Below, piece by piece: positions 23,588 to 32,163 of a stretch of 64,000 nt of DNA. The notes beneath the pieces were generated by a model. The model ran no database searches, was not told the origin of the DNA, and saw nothing but the letters and a program-made list of their open reading frames with translations. Location: positions 62,001-126,000 of the forward strand of contig CALJRU010000030.1 in assembly GCA_937976375.1 (NCBI GenBank), given 5' to 3'. The translations under genes and the position numbers were made by a program. Every line of letters starts with the position of its first letter. Within the stretch, counting starts at the first letter, position 1. The stretch comes from an uncultured Peptococcaceae bacterium (GTDB lineage: Bacteria; Bacillota; Peptococcia; Peptococcales; Peptococcaceae).

Positions 23588-24975
23588 ATGCAATTCCAGC
23601 CACATGACTATCAACGGTATTGTATCAACAAGGTGCTTGAGCTACCGTCTGTTGGTTTATTTCTGGACATGGGTTAGGTTTGGGCAAAAGTGTGATTACA
23701 CTCACTGCCATCAATGAGCTAAAATTTTATCGCTTTCAGGTGCGCAAGGTTTTGGTGATAGCGCCGAAGAAAGTGGCAGAGGGCACTTGGCAGAAAGAGT
23801 GTGCAAAGTGGGACCACTTGCAGAATTTACGCATTGCCACCGTTTTAGGATCTGAGAAAAAGCGTGTGGCTGCACTTAACCAACAGGCTGACATTTACAT
23901 CATCAACAGAGAGAACGTTACTTGGCTAGTGGATCTGTATCGTTGCGAGTGGCCGTTTGATATGGTGGTAGTTGATGAATTTTCGAGCTTCAAAAACCAC
24001 AGTGCTAAACGTTTTAAATCGTTGGCAGCTGTGCGTCCGCATATTAAACGATTCGTCGGACTGACAGGTACGCCATCGCCAAACGGCCTAATGGATTTGT
24101 GGTCTGAGGTGTATTTGCTGGACGGTGGCGAACGATTAGAAAAGCGTTTTGGAGGATTCCGAGAACGCTATTTCAGACCGGGCGCAAGAAACGATTATGT
24201 GGTTTTTGAATATAAGCCAATCGCTGGCGCAGAAGAGGTGATATTGTCAAAAATAAGTGATATATGCATCAGCATGAAAGCCGACGACTATCTCACGCTG
24301 CCGGACTGCATCGACGATGAGGTGCCGGTGGTTTTGGACGAAAAATCTCGCAAAGAGTACAACAGACTTGAACGACAAATGGTATTGGAGCTGGATGACG
24401 ATGAAATCACCGTGACATCGGCTGCTGCATTGAGCAATAAGCTGCTGCAGCTTGCCAACGGAGCAGTCTACACCGAGGATGAGCAGTGGCGCACGGTCCA
24501 TAACTGCAAAGTGCAGGCGTTCATGGAACTGATCGAAAGCCTGAACGGGAAACCGGCACTGGTGTTTTATAATTTCAAACACGATTTAACTCGATTGAAA
24601 GCGGCACTTTTAAGCACCAAGCTTCGTGTGCGTGTTCTGTCGAGTGTGGCGGATCAGGATGCATGGAATGCTGGTGAAGTCGATGTTCTGTTGGCCCACC
24701 CAGCCAGCTGCGCGTACGGGCTTAACTTGCAGTCCGGGGGTAATCACATTGTCTGGTTTGGTCTGACGTGGAACTATGAGTTGTACGTCCAAGCGAACAA
24801 GCGACTACACCGACAAGGACAGACAGAAAAGGTCATTGTGCACCATTTGGTAGTACAGGATAGCCGTGACGAAGATGTTATTAAGGCGCTAGCGAAAAAG
24901 GAGAAGGCACAGGATTATGTGCTGGAAAGTTTGAAAGCGAGAATGAACAAATACAGAGAGGAGCTAAAAGTATGA
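23588..24975 (+). pseudogene. SNF2-family helicase, frameshifted in Walker A
   Basis: The gene opens at ATG 23588 (QFQPHDYQRYCINKVLELPS, then VGLFLDMG) and meets TAG at 23675. The expected motif continuation LGKSVITLTAI resumes in another frame at 23680. Removing 5 nt (TAGGT near 23675) gives an intact DMGLGKS Walker A, so this looks like a 5-nt insertion, a near-duplication of GGTTA/GGTTT. Downstream motifs are intact: VVVDEFSSFKN (II), LTGTPSPNGL (III), and QANKRLHRQGQ (VI). Reinitiation at TTG 23680 would give a protein without an intact ATP-binding loop. A sequencing error is possible. Confidence 0.85.
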
Positions 24976-25349
24976 TGAAAGCGAGTTTCGACCTTGATAT
25001 TAAGCCGTTATATGGGAATTTATTTTCCGCCGAATATGAAAAAGCGAATATATGGCCGATTGGAAGTGCTGTCGACGGCATTGCGATTTTGAATGAAGAA
25101 TGCGAAGAGGCTTATGAGGCAGCCAGAAAGCTTGATCAATATTTTCTGCAAATCGCTTATCCAGAAGACCGTGGAGACTCTGCTGCAGTTATCCCAACAG
25201 GGTGGCAGATGCACAACTTGGAAGGGTTTGCAGTGACAGCTATATGTGAGTTGCTTCAGGTTATCGCTGTTTGTCGTAAGTACGGTGCAGTTTTTGAAGA
25301 GGCGCAGGAAATTTATAGTACGGGTATGGAGGGCGAAGATGATGAGTAA
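24972..25349 (+). CDS. Hypothetical phage protein, possibly MazG-like
   Basis: A 125-aa protein overlapping the helicase stop by 4 nt (ATGA). The helix AVDGIAILNEECEEAYEAARKLD recalls the E-E-x-x-E metal-binding helix of all-alpha NTP pyrophosphohydrolases, with a second helical region (LEGFAVTAICELLQVIAVCRKYG). The resemblance is weak and I would not assign a function. Confidence 0.6.
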   Translation: MMKASFDLDIKPLYGNLFSAEYEKANIWPIGSAVDGIAILNEECEEAYEAARKLDQYFLQIAYPEDRGDSAAVIPTGWQMHNLEGFAVTAICELLQVIAVCRKYGAVFEEAQEIYSTGMEGEDDE

Positions 25350-25373
25350 GAGCCATTGTATTGACTGCATGAG

Positions 25374-25541
25374 GTGTTTGATCCACCAAAAGACTGCAAT
25401 GGCGAAATGGGGTATTGTACACAGTGTGGCGAGAAAACAAGTCCGCATTGCCCGGAGTGCTTTTGGTTTGTGCCAAAACGAGGTGTTAAAAATGGCGATG
25501 AAAAAGAAAAAAACGAACCCAAGGAAGAAAGTTATAACTGA
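25374..25541 (+). CDS. Small zinc-ribbon-like protein nested between two genes
   Basis: A 55-aa reading frame from GTG 25374 to TGA 25539-25541. It encodes CNGEMGYCTQCGEKTSPHC and PECFWFVPKRGVKNGDEKEK. CxxC (YCTQC) followed by CxxC (HCPEC) is a short zinc-ribbon pattern, with a lysine/glutamate-rich tail. The competing frame here has no such pattern. It overlaps the next gene by 50 nt. The start is uncertain because GTG sits directly behind GAG. Confidence 0.5.
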   Translation: MFDPPKDCNGEMGYCTQCGEKTSPHCPECFWFVPKRGVKNGDEKEKNEPKEESYN

Positions 25542-25800
25542 GGCCGAGGCCCTCATAATCATAAACAGAGCAATGGACAAAGCAATACATGACCTGAGCA
25601 TTATTGCATTGTGCGTGGCTGCTATGAGCGCCCATGATGTTTACGATCACGGGCCAAAGCGATTGGAGCGATTGATTATAGACATGCTGCGCAAATTCCG
25701 TGATTGGGACGATGGCTTGTTCACAGTTGAGGATGCTAGACAGTGGCTTGAGGACTACACGGGGATAAAGATAGAAGATATGGAGGTGCCGCGAGGATGA
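25492..25800 (+). CDS. Hypothetical phage protein, basic N-terminus
   Basis: ATG 25492, 6 nt after GAGGTG, gives a 102-aa protein starting MAMKKKKTNPRKK and followed by a helical domain (VITEAEALIIINRAMDKAIHDLSIIALCVAAM, then LERLIIDMLRKFRDWDDGLF). In-frame ATGs farther upstream lie inside other genes and have no ribosome site. It overlaps the DUF6378 gene by 4 nt. Unrecognised. Confidence 0.55.
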   Translation: MAMKKKKTNPRKKVITEAEALIIINRAMDKAIHDLSIIALCVAAMSAHDVYDHGPKRLERLIIDMLRKFRDWDDGLFTVEDARQWLEDYTGIKIEDMEVPRG

Positions 25801-26135
25801 TCAAAGGTAGCAATAAGTTGGTAACGCGCGCGGATATTTTAGATAAAGCAAAGCAGTGCGTGTGCCAGGACCGTGACAATCAGTACGGGAGTCCGGAAGA
25901 TAATTTCCGCATCATTGCAGCCCTGTGGAGTGTGTGTCTGAAAGAAAAGACCGGGTACGATATTACTTTGGAACCACACGATGTGGCTGTGGCTATGTCC
26001 CTTTTGAAGATAGCAAGAATCGTGAGCGGTAAAGCGAAAGCAGATTCCTGGATAGATATGGCTGGGTACGCCGGGTGCGGTGGAGAGTTACAATTGAGGG
26101 GGTCGAAAGATGAAAGCGAAGGAAACGTTGAATGA
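25797..26135 (+). CDS. DUF6378 phage protein
   Basis: A 112-aa protein. The stretch VCQDRDNQYGSPEDNFRIIAALWS and LEPHDVAVAMSLLKIARIVSGKAKADSWIDMAGYAGCG matches the DUF6378 family found in many Firmicute and proteobacterial phages. Function unknown; the family often lies near nucleotide or replication genes. It overlaps both neighbours. Confidence 0.8.
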   Translation: MIKGSNKLVTRADILDKAKQCVCQDRDNQYGSPEDNFRIIAALWSVCLKEKTGYDITLEPHDVAVAMSLLKIARIVSGKAKADSWIDMAGYAGCGGELQLRGSKDESEGNVE

Positions 26136-26523
26136 TATTAGAAAAATGGGCATGGAAATTGATTCGCTTCAGGAAGAAATTATGTTGCTAAGACAGGAAG
26201 CAGAGGGCCTGAAAGCCGTGGAGTTATCTGATATGCCCAAGGGCGGTAGACAGCGTGATGCGTCTGATATTATTGCGCATGTTGCAGATCTGCAGCAAGA
26301 AAGATTCAATTTGATGCTTGAACGCATCAAGAAAAGAGAGCAGGCTTTGCTTGTTATCGCACGTATAGATAGCAGTGACTATAGAACACTGCTATTGCAG
26401 CGCTATATTCTTTGCAAGTCATGGGATGATATAGTTGATCTAATGCACTACTCATATAGCGGTGTCTTTAAGCTACACGGTGCAGCTCTTAAAGCTTTTG
26501 AACAAAACAGTGGAGTAAAGTAG
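26110..26523 (+). CDS. RinA/ArpU-like late transcription regulator
   Basis: A 137-aa protein with an N-terminal coiled coil (MEIDSLQEEIMLLRQEAEGL) and a C-terminal sigma region 4-like domain (YRTLLLQRYILCKSWDDIVDLMHYSYSGVFKLHGAALKAF). This matches the DUF1492/RinA/ArpU group that activates late phage genes. It is the last early gene before the terminator and the packaging block, the usual position for such activators. Confidence 0.82.
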   Translation: MKAKETLNDIRKMGMEIDSLQEEIMLLRQEAEGLKAVELSDMPKGGRQRDASDIIAHVADLQQERFNLMLERIKKREQALLVIARIDSSDYRTLLLQRYILCKSWDDIVDLMHYSYSGVFKLHGAALKAFEQNSGVK

Positions 26524-26680
26524 AGTTTAATGTGTGATATAGTGTAAGTGGGTTTTCAGGGAATTGCAGCAGAGTGTTTCTTATGTTTCACCAAGCCTCC
26601 TTTTTAGTAAATACCGCGTCTTACGAGCAGGCGCGGTATTTTTATGTCAAAAATTTCCATCGCCTTTTGGGGGAGCCAGT
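26524..26680 (+). terminator. Early/late junction with strong terminator
   Basis: ATACCGCG (26611-26618) pairs with CGCGGTAT (26632-26639), followed by TTTTTAT. It ends the early transcript after the late regulator. The rest of this 157-bp gap, upstream of the first late genes, holds no gene; a late promoter might lie here but I see no clear consensus. Confidence 0.8.
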
Positions 26681-27733
26681 ATGCAAATCATCAATCTTCA
26701 GACAGAATCATTAAAGCCTTATCCTGGGAACCCTAGGAATAATTCTGCCGCTATACCGTATGTGGCTAACAGCATAAAAACTTTTGGGTTTAAGGTCCCA
26801 TTAGTTATTGATTCAAATTATGTTGTTGTCTGTGGCCACACACGGTTGGAAGCGGCAAAGTCGTTGGGGCTTGATCAGGTACCGTGTATCATTGCCGATG
26901 ATTTGAACCCGGAGCAGATCAAAGCATTTCGCCTGGCTGATAACAAAGTCTCTGAATTGTCAGAGTGGGATTCGGATTTGCTTGATTTGGAAATCGGCGA
27001 CCTGACAGATTTCGACATAGACATGAGCGACTTTGGTTTTCTTGATGAAACCGATAGCATTTTGGACGGTGAAGAAGCGAGCGAAGTTGAAGCCCCGAAA
27101 GAGAACGAGCGGTTGAGAACTGATAGAGCTTACAATCTTCATTTGATTGATCCTTATGGAGTGGCTGGAAAGTGGCAGATGCCGATCATCGAGAACGACC
27201 ATTATATCCCCGAAAATTTAATTTCTTTCAATTACGCATTGTCGGCCAAAGAACACAACGCTGGAGTGCATTTCTTTATCGACGATTACCAGTTTGAACG
27301 TGTTTGGAATGATCCTGAAGGATACGTTGAAAAACTAAGGAAGTTTGATTGCATTTTTAGCCCCGACTTTAGCTTATATACGGATATGCCACTAGCAATG
27401 AAACTTTGGAATATTTACCGCAGCCGATTAGTTGGCAGCTTTTACCAGTCGATGGGGGTGCGTGTTATCCCAACTATTAGCTGGTGTGAGCCAGCTACAT
27501 TTGAATTTTGTTTTGACGGTATTCCCAAGGGCAGTATTGTTGCGATATCAACGATTGGCGTTAAGCAATCAAAAAGAGCAATGCAGATTTGGAAAGATGG
27601 AATGGGCGCTATGATTGAACGCATCCAACCAATGACCGTCATAGAGTACGGCGGGAATGTTGGGTATGATTACGGAACTATTAAAGTGGTGCGATTTGGG
27701 AATACCAACGCGGAAAGGATGGCCAATATATGA
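26681..27733 (+). CDS. ParB-like nuclease domain fused to DUF4417
   Basis: ATG 26681 (GGGGGAGCC upstream) begins MQIINLQTESLKPYPGNPRN, the ParB/Srx N-terminal domain, with VVVCGHTRLEAAKSLGLDQVPCI carrying the GHTR box. An acidic linker near residues 130-150 leads into DUF4417: LISFNYALSAKEHNAGVHFF, FSPDFSLYTDMPLAMKLWNI and EFCFDGIPKGSIVAISTIGV. Phage ParB domains usually precede a DNA methyltransferase; here that place is taken by DUF4417. It may modify or tether DNA before packaging; unproven. An in-frame start at 26564 would cross the terminator and is rejected. Confidence 0.88.
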   Translation: MQIINLQTESLKPYPGNPRNNSAAIPYVANSIKTFGFKVPLVIDSNYVVVCGHTRLEAAKSLGLDQVPCIIADDLNPEQIKAFRLADNKVSELSEWDSDLLDLEIGDLTDFDIDMSDFGFLDETDSILDGEEASEVEAPKENERLRTDRAYNLHLIDPYGVAGKWQMPIIENDHYIPENLISFNYALSAKEHNAGVHFFIDDYQFERVWNDPEGYVEKLRKFDCIFSPDFSLYTDMPLAMKLWNIYRSRLVGSFYQSMGVRVIPTISWCEPATFEFCFDGIPKGSIVAISTIGVKQSKRAMQIWKDGMGAMIERIQPMTVIEYGGNVGYDYGTIKVVRFGNTNAERMANI

Positions 27734-28497
27734 CACAACAGGAATTCATTAGGACCCTAGGCCGCGATCTGAATTATTGGGTGTTCGACGATTCTTTTAT
27801 TGTTTACAGAGATAAAGAAATTTTCGAGATTGAGACTGGCGAAAGCCAGTATTTCGATGATTGGACCACACTTATGTTATACGAACATAATGGTAAAACC
27901 GTTAGTGAATACGTAGAGGATCTTACGGATCTCAGTGTTCATCGATCTGGTGGGCGTGGTGCTAGCGGCAATAGGAAAACACTTTTCACCAGTAATCGCG
28001 GAGGCGGTCCCACGGAATCTAATCCAGATTTACCGGCAAGGATGAACCGTCTTTACAACGGAAATAAAATGAGCCAGGAACATACCATATCAACGTTTCG
28101 GTCTGAACATGCCAACGCGAAAACAGAGAGTATGATAGCGTTTGACGATAATGGCTTTGTATCTCTGTATGTGCACGGTGGTTCTGGAAGCGTCGGTTTT
28201 AACCCTAGCGATGTAGCTGGGAAACACACCATCCACAACCACCCACCGGATGGCTGGGCCAACTTCTCAAAGGGTGATCTTGATTCTTTCGCCCGAACGC
28301 AAGAAAAAGGTATGTCAGCAACGAGTTCTAAGGCTACTTACACCATAGTTAAAACAAATAGATTTGACGCAAAAGGATTTTCTAAAGCGGTGAGCACAGC
28401 GAAATCATCGGATAGCAATTATGATCGAGCCGTTGATAGGTTTTTGCGCCAAAACAGTAAAAAATATGGTTACACTTACACGGTTACTAAACATTGA
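27730..28497 (+). CDS. Phage protein with GGRGAS motif and JAMM-like HxH site
   Basis: A 255-aa protein overlapping the previous stop (ATGA). The N-terminal ~65 residues are a small domain of their own (YWVFDDSFIVYRDKEIFEIE). Then comes SGGRGASGN, a motif at the N-terminus of many phage proteins, so this may be a fusion. The C-terminal half has TESMIAFDDNGF and KHTIHNHPPDGWANFSKGDLDSF, with HxH...S..D close to the JAB/JAMM metalloprotease motif, spaced one residue longer than usual. It could be a phage-encoded peptidase or a toxin-like effector. Confidence in JAMM is moderate. Confidence 0.65.
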   Translation: MTQQEFIRTLGRDLNYWVFDDSFIVYRDKEIFEIETGESQYFDDWTTLMLYEHNGKTVSEYVEDLTDLSVHRSGGRGASGNRKTLFTSNRGGGPTESNPDLPARMNRLYNGNKMSQEHTISTFRSEHANAKTESMIAFDDNGFVSLYVHGGSGSVGFNPSDVAGKHTIHNHPPDGWANFSKGDLDSFARTQEKGMSATSSKATYTIVKTNRFDAKGFSKAVSTAKSSDSNYDRAVDRFLRQNSKKYGYTYTVTKH

Positions 28498-28511
28498 TCG
28501 GGGGTTTTGTA

Positions 28512-28643
28512 ATGGCAAAAAGGAAATGCGGAACTAAAGGTACTATGAAGAAAAAAGCAGCAAAAAAGATTACACGAAATGATAAGGATTTGTTGTTTGG
28601 CTTCAAGACTGATAAATCTGGTAGAAAACGAGCGACAAAATAG
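28512..28643 (+). CDS. Very small, strongly basic phage protein
   Basis: ATG 28512 to TAG 28641-28643, 43 aa. About a third of residues are Lys or Arg (MAKRKCGTKGTMKKKAAKKI, then a KSGRKRATK end). Probably nucleic-acid binding by charge alone. The preceding GATCGGGGG is an acceptable ribosome site. It sits between two GGRGAS proteins. Confidence 0.55.
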   Translation: MAKRKCGTKGTMKKKAAKKITRNDKDLLFGFKTDKSGRKRATK

Positions 28644-28658
28644 AAAGTAGGCGGTTTT

Positions 28659-29048
28659 ATGGGGGGTAGAGGCGCAAGTAGTGCGAGTGGGATACTTTCA
28701 CAAAAGATTTCTAAAGCCGCTACAGATTTGGATAAATCAAAATTAGGAAAAACGTTCAATAGACTCCCTCAGAATTTCCAGGACAACATCAATGAAAACT
28801 TGAAAATGTCAAAGAACATGCAGGATTCAGTTTCTGGAAAAATACCGGGAAAGATTTCCGATGAATGGGTAACCGGTTTGAGTAATGCAAAAGACAAGGC
28901 AAAAGTGATTACAAATTTTGACGGGAAAGAAATATCATATACCGTTAAATATGGACGAAAGATTGCACAAAAGAATGCCACAAAAGAACAAGCGGCCAAT
29001 AGAATTGCTGAATTTTATGCTAAGCAGCTGAAGCTAGCCGGATACTGA
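28659..29048 (+). CDS. GGRGAS-motif phage protein
   Basis: A 129-aa protein beginning MGGRGASSASG. The rest is helical and basic with no clear domain; TNFDGKEISYTVKYGRKIAQ may be a small beta unit. The same motif lies inside the preceding large gene, so the two probably share a modular leader with different payloads. Located just before the terminase genes. Function unknown. Confidence 0.65.
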   Translation: MGGRGASSASGILSQKISKAATDLDKSKLGKTFNRLPQNFQDNINENLKMSKNMQDSVSGKIPGKISDEWVTGLSNAKDKAKVITNFDGKEISYTVKYGRKIAQKNATKEQAANRIAEFYAKQLKLAGY

Positions 29049-29075
29049 TAGAACAACCAGAAAGTAGGTGAGAAC

Positions 29076-29417
29076 ATGGCCAAAATGGGCAGACCTCGAA
29101 AAGAAATCAATCAGGAAGTTTTTGAAAAGCTCTGTGAATTGCAATGTACACAGGACGAGATCTGCGGTTGGTTCGACGTTACAGACAAGACTTTGAATTC
29201 CTGGTGCAAGAGAACATATAAATCTACTTTCTCCGAAGTTTTTGCGCAAAAACGCGGAAAAGGTAAAATAGCACTTCGGCGTTATCAATTTCAGATGGCT
29301 AAAAAGAACGCCAGCATGGCAATTTGGCTTGGCAAGCAATGGCTAGGCCAAACAGATCAAATGAAGTTGCAAACGCAAGCGATACCGGTTGTGATCGAAA
29401 ATGACCTTGAAGAATGA
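29076..29417 (+). CDS. Terminase small subunit-like DNA-binding protein
   Basis: A 113-aa protein with an N-terminal HTH (RKEINQEVFEKLCELQCTQDEICGWFDVTDKTLNSWCKRTYK) and a second helical part (ASMAIWLGKQWLGQTDQMKL) typical of small terminase subunits of PBSX-type phages. It overlaps terL by 17 nt. It should recognise the packaging site, which is probably in or near this gene. Confidence 0.82.
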   Translation: MAKMGRPRKEINQEVFEKLCELQCTQDEICGWFDVTDKTLNSWCKRTYKSTFSEVFAQKRGKGKIALRRYQFQMAKKNASMAIWLGKQWLGQTDQMKLQTQAIPVVIENDLEE

Positions 29418-30672
29418 TAATAAAAGACATATTAAGTTATCCGATGTGGTTGGCGGCGGCTATAAAGAGTTTTGGAACTTCAAAGGACGCTATCGAGTAT
29501 GTAAGGGCAGCCGCGCTAGCAAAAAAAGTAAAACCACAGCCCTTAATTTCATCGTGCGCCTGATGCAGTATCCGCAAGCAAATTTGCTGGTTGTGCGTAA
29601 AGTTTACAGCACCTTGGCTAACTCCTGCTTTACAGAGCTGAAATGGGCGATTCATCGGCTTGGCGTTGAAGAGTATTGGGAGTTCAAGCGCAATCCATTA
29701 GAAATGACCTACATTCCTACGGGCCAGAAAATTTATTTTCGCGGGATGGATGATGGCTTGAAGATTACATCTATCACTGTTGAAGTCGGTTACTTGTGTT
29801 GGTGCTGGATCGAAGAGGCTTATGAGTTAAGCAACGAGGATCAGTTCAACCTTTTGGATGAGTCTATCCGTGGGGCATTGCCTCCGGAAAGCGGACTGTT
29901 CAAGCAAATTACATTGATTTTCAACCCGTGGAATGAACATCATTGGCTAAAAGGACGCTTCTTTGATGTCAAAGACGATCCAGACATACTGGCTATGACT
30001 ACTAATTATTTATGTAACGAGTGGCTGGACGAATCTGACCGTAGGCTATTTGAGCGCATGAAACGAGATAACCCGAAACGCTACCGAGTTGCCGGACTTG
30101 GTGAGTGGGGTATTGTGGACGGTACCGTTTACGAAAATTGGGAAGAAAAAGCATTTAGCGTTGAAGATGTCAGCAAGACCCCAGGAGTTAAAAGTGCATT
30201 CGGTCTCGATTTTGGTTACGTCAACGATCCATCTGCTTTGTTTTGCGGTCTGGTCAGTAAAGAAGCCAAAACTATTTGGGTATTCGATGAAATGTACGAA
30301 TACGGCTTCAGTAATGAGGATATTGCCGATAAGATCCGGTCTATGGGGTATGTCAAAGAACGTATCAAAGCTGACAGTGCAGAACCGAAATCTATTGATA
30401 GGCTGTACGACTTGGGGCTTTACCGAATCGAAAAAGCGAGAAAAGGTCGCGACTCTATTCGATTTGGAATTGATAACATTAGAGACTATCACATCATCAT
30501 CCATCCGCGATGTGTGAACTTCCTGACAGAGATCAGCAACTACACGTGGCGAGAGGATCCAAAGACTGGCAAAAAATTGAATGAACCGGTTGGGGATTTT
30601 AACCATTTAATGGACGCTATGAGATATGCAATGGAAGATTACGGGAGCGCCAGTGCTTTCAGCTTTGATTAA
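29401..30672 (+). CDS. terL: Terminase large subunit, PBSX type
   Basis: A 423-aa packaging motor. The ATPase N-terminal part has the adenine/Walker A-like KGSRASKKSKTTALNF and the Walker B-like CWCWIEEAYELSN. The C-terminal RNase H-like nuclease has FGLDFGYVNDPSALF, ADSAEPKSIDRL and the final acidic HLMDAMRYAMEDYG. Together these match PBSX-family terminases (Terminase_3 and its C-terminal nuclease). It cuts and pumps phage DNA into procapsids through the portal encoded next. Confidence 0.93.
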   Translation: MTLKNDNKRHIKLSDVVGGGYKEFWNFKGRYRVCKGSRASKKSKTTALNFIVRLMQYPQANLLVVRKVYSTLANSCFTELKWAIHRLGVEEYWEFKRNPLEMTYIPTGQKIYFRGMDDGLKITSITVEVGYLCWCWIEEAYELSNEDQFNLLDESIRGALPPESGLFKQITLIFNPWNEHHWLKGRFFDVKDDPDILAMTTNYLCNEWLDESDRRLFERMKRDNPKRYRVAGLGEWGIVDGTVYENWEEKAFSVEDVSKTPGVKSAFGLDFGYVNDPSALFCGLVSKEAKTIWVFDEMYEYGFSNEDIADKIRSMGYVKERIKADSAEPKSIDRLYDLGLYRIEKARKGRDSIRFGIDNIRDYHIIIHPRCVNFLTEISNYTWREDPKTGKKLNEPVGDFNHLMDAMRYAMEDYGSASAFSFD

Positions 30673-30675
30673 TCC

Positions 30676-32163
30676 TTGGGGGTGAGCACTATTATCAACT
30701 TATTAGAAAAATTCTCTAACGTGTTCTCCGACTTGGGCAAGCACGATGCGGGGCAAACTGACTATATCGAGAATGAGATTTATCAATTTTTACATTCACC
30801 AAAACGTGAGGCCATGATGACCGGTGAACGATATTATTACGGAAACCACGATATTTTATTGCGTCAACGTACGATGATTGGCGAGGATGGAAAGCTGGAA
30901 GTTGTTGAAAATCTTCCAAACAATAAAGTTGTAGATAATAAATATGCAAAGCTCGTTGATCAAAAAACCAACTACTTGCTGGGCAATCCGGTAACCATCC
31001 AAACAAAAAATGAAACCTATGCGGATTTGTTAAACGAAACTTTAGGTCCGGCTTTTCATAGAACATTGAAGAACATCTGTGAAGATGCGTTAAACTGTGG
31101 GATTGGGTGGCTGCTGATACATTACGATGCGCAGGGAAACCTAAAGTTAAAGCGCATCAGACCCTATGAGCTCATACCAGGGTGGAAAGATGCAGAACAC
31201 ACCATACTTGAATTTGCAATTCGTATCTATCCCGTTATTGAGTTTGACGGAGTATCTGAAGACGTGGGATGGCGTGTTGAGGTGTTTGATCAAACCGGCA
31301 TTTCATATTTTGAATACGATGGCGGTTTGAAACCGTGTCCGCCTTATCATGAAAACTATATCACGGTGGTAACTGCTGGTGAAAATGCTGTTGGCTACAA
31401 TTGGGACAAAATTCCGCTGATTGCTTTTAAGTACAATAGCAAAGAGATTCCGCTAATAAAAAAGTGCAAAGTGCTGCAAGATGGTATCAATGTCATGTTG
31501 AGTGACTTTGAAAACAACATGCAGGAAGATGCACGAAATACGATACTCGTTTTAACAAATTATGACGGTGAAAATCTCGGTGAGTTTCGCAAAAATCTTG
31601 CACTTTTTGGTGCCATTAAAGTAAGGAACACCGGTGAGACAAGAGGCGGCGTGTCTACACTTCAAGTGGAGGTCAACGCGGCAAACTATAACCTTATTTT
31701 AGCCATACTCAATAAGTCTATTATTGAAAACGCGATGGGGTATGATGCAAAAGACGATCGTTTATCTGGCAACCCCAACCAGATGAACATTCAGAGTATG
31801 TACAGTGATATTGATCTTGATTCGAATGGCACCGAAACGGAATTCAAAGCGGCGTTTGAGCAGCTCTTTTGGTTTCTGGCAGCGCATTTTGCTAATGCTG
31901 GGCTGGGTGATTTTACCGGTGAGAAGGTTGACGTTACGTTTAATCGCGATGTTTTAATTAATGAATCCGAATTGATTTCGAATCTCAGGGCATCTGTGGG
32001 TATTATCAGCGACGAAACAATTATCGCTAAACACCCATATGTTGTTGACCCAAAGGCCGAAATTGAGCGCAAAAAGAAAGAGCAGCAAGAAGCGCTTGCT
32101 GCAGAGCTGGACTATCAGCAACTAGGCGCAGCAGGCGGTGTTATAAATGGCAACGAAGAATAG
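30676..32163 (+). CDS. Portal protein, SPP1 gp6-like
   Basis: A 495-aa portal. The region KVVDNKYAKLVDQKTNYLLGNPVTI and the stem segment VDVTFNRDVLINESELISNLRASVGIISDETIIAKHPYV are typical of SPP1-like portals. The start is unsure: TTG 30676 or GTG 30682 is in frame, but the GGGGGTGA there would itself serve a start some 8 nt further on, where only ATT codons occur. It follows terL directly and overlaps the head protein gene by 17 nt. Confidence 0.92.
   Translation: MGVSTIINLLEKFSNVFSDLGKHDAGQTDYIENEIYQFLHSPKREAMMTGERYYYGNHDILLRQRTMIGEDGKLEVVENLPNNKVVDNKYAKLVDQKTNYLLGNPVTIQTKNETYADLLNETLGPAFHRTLKNICEDALNCGIGWLLIHYDAQGNLKLKRIRPYELIPGWKDAEHTILEFAIRIYPVIEFDGVSEDVGWRVEVFDQTGISYFEYDGGLKPCPPYHENYITVVTAGENAVGYNWDKIPLIAFKYNSKEIPLIKKCKVLQDGINVMLSDFENNMQEDARNTILVLTNYDGENLGEFRKNLALFGAIKVRNTGETRGGVSTLQVEVNAANYNLILAILNKSIIENAMGYDAKDDRLSGNPNQMNIQSMYSDIDLDSNGTETEFKAAFEQLFWFLAAHFANAGLGDFTGEKVDVTFNRDVLINESELISNLRASVGIISDETIIAKHPYVVDPKAEIERKKKEQQEALAAELDYQQLGAAGGVINGNEE

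Noticed and set aside
26564..26680. N-terminal extension of the ParB-DUF4417 gene
   Set aside because: It would run through a strong terminator hairpin; ATG 26681 has a ribosome site and begins the conserved domain.
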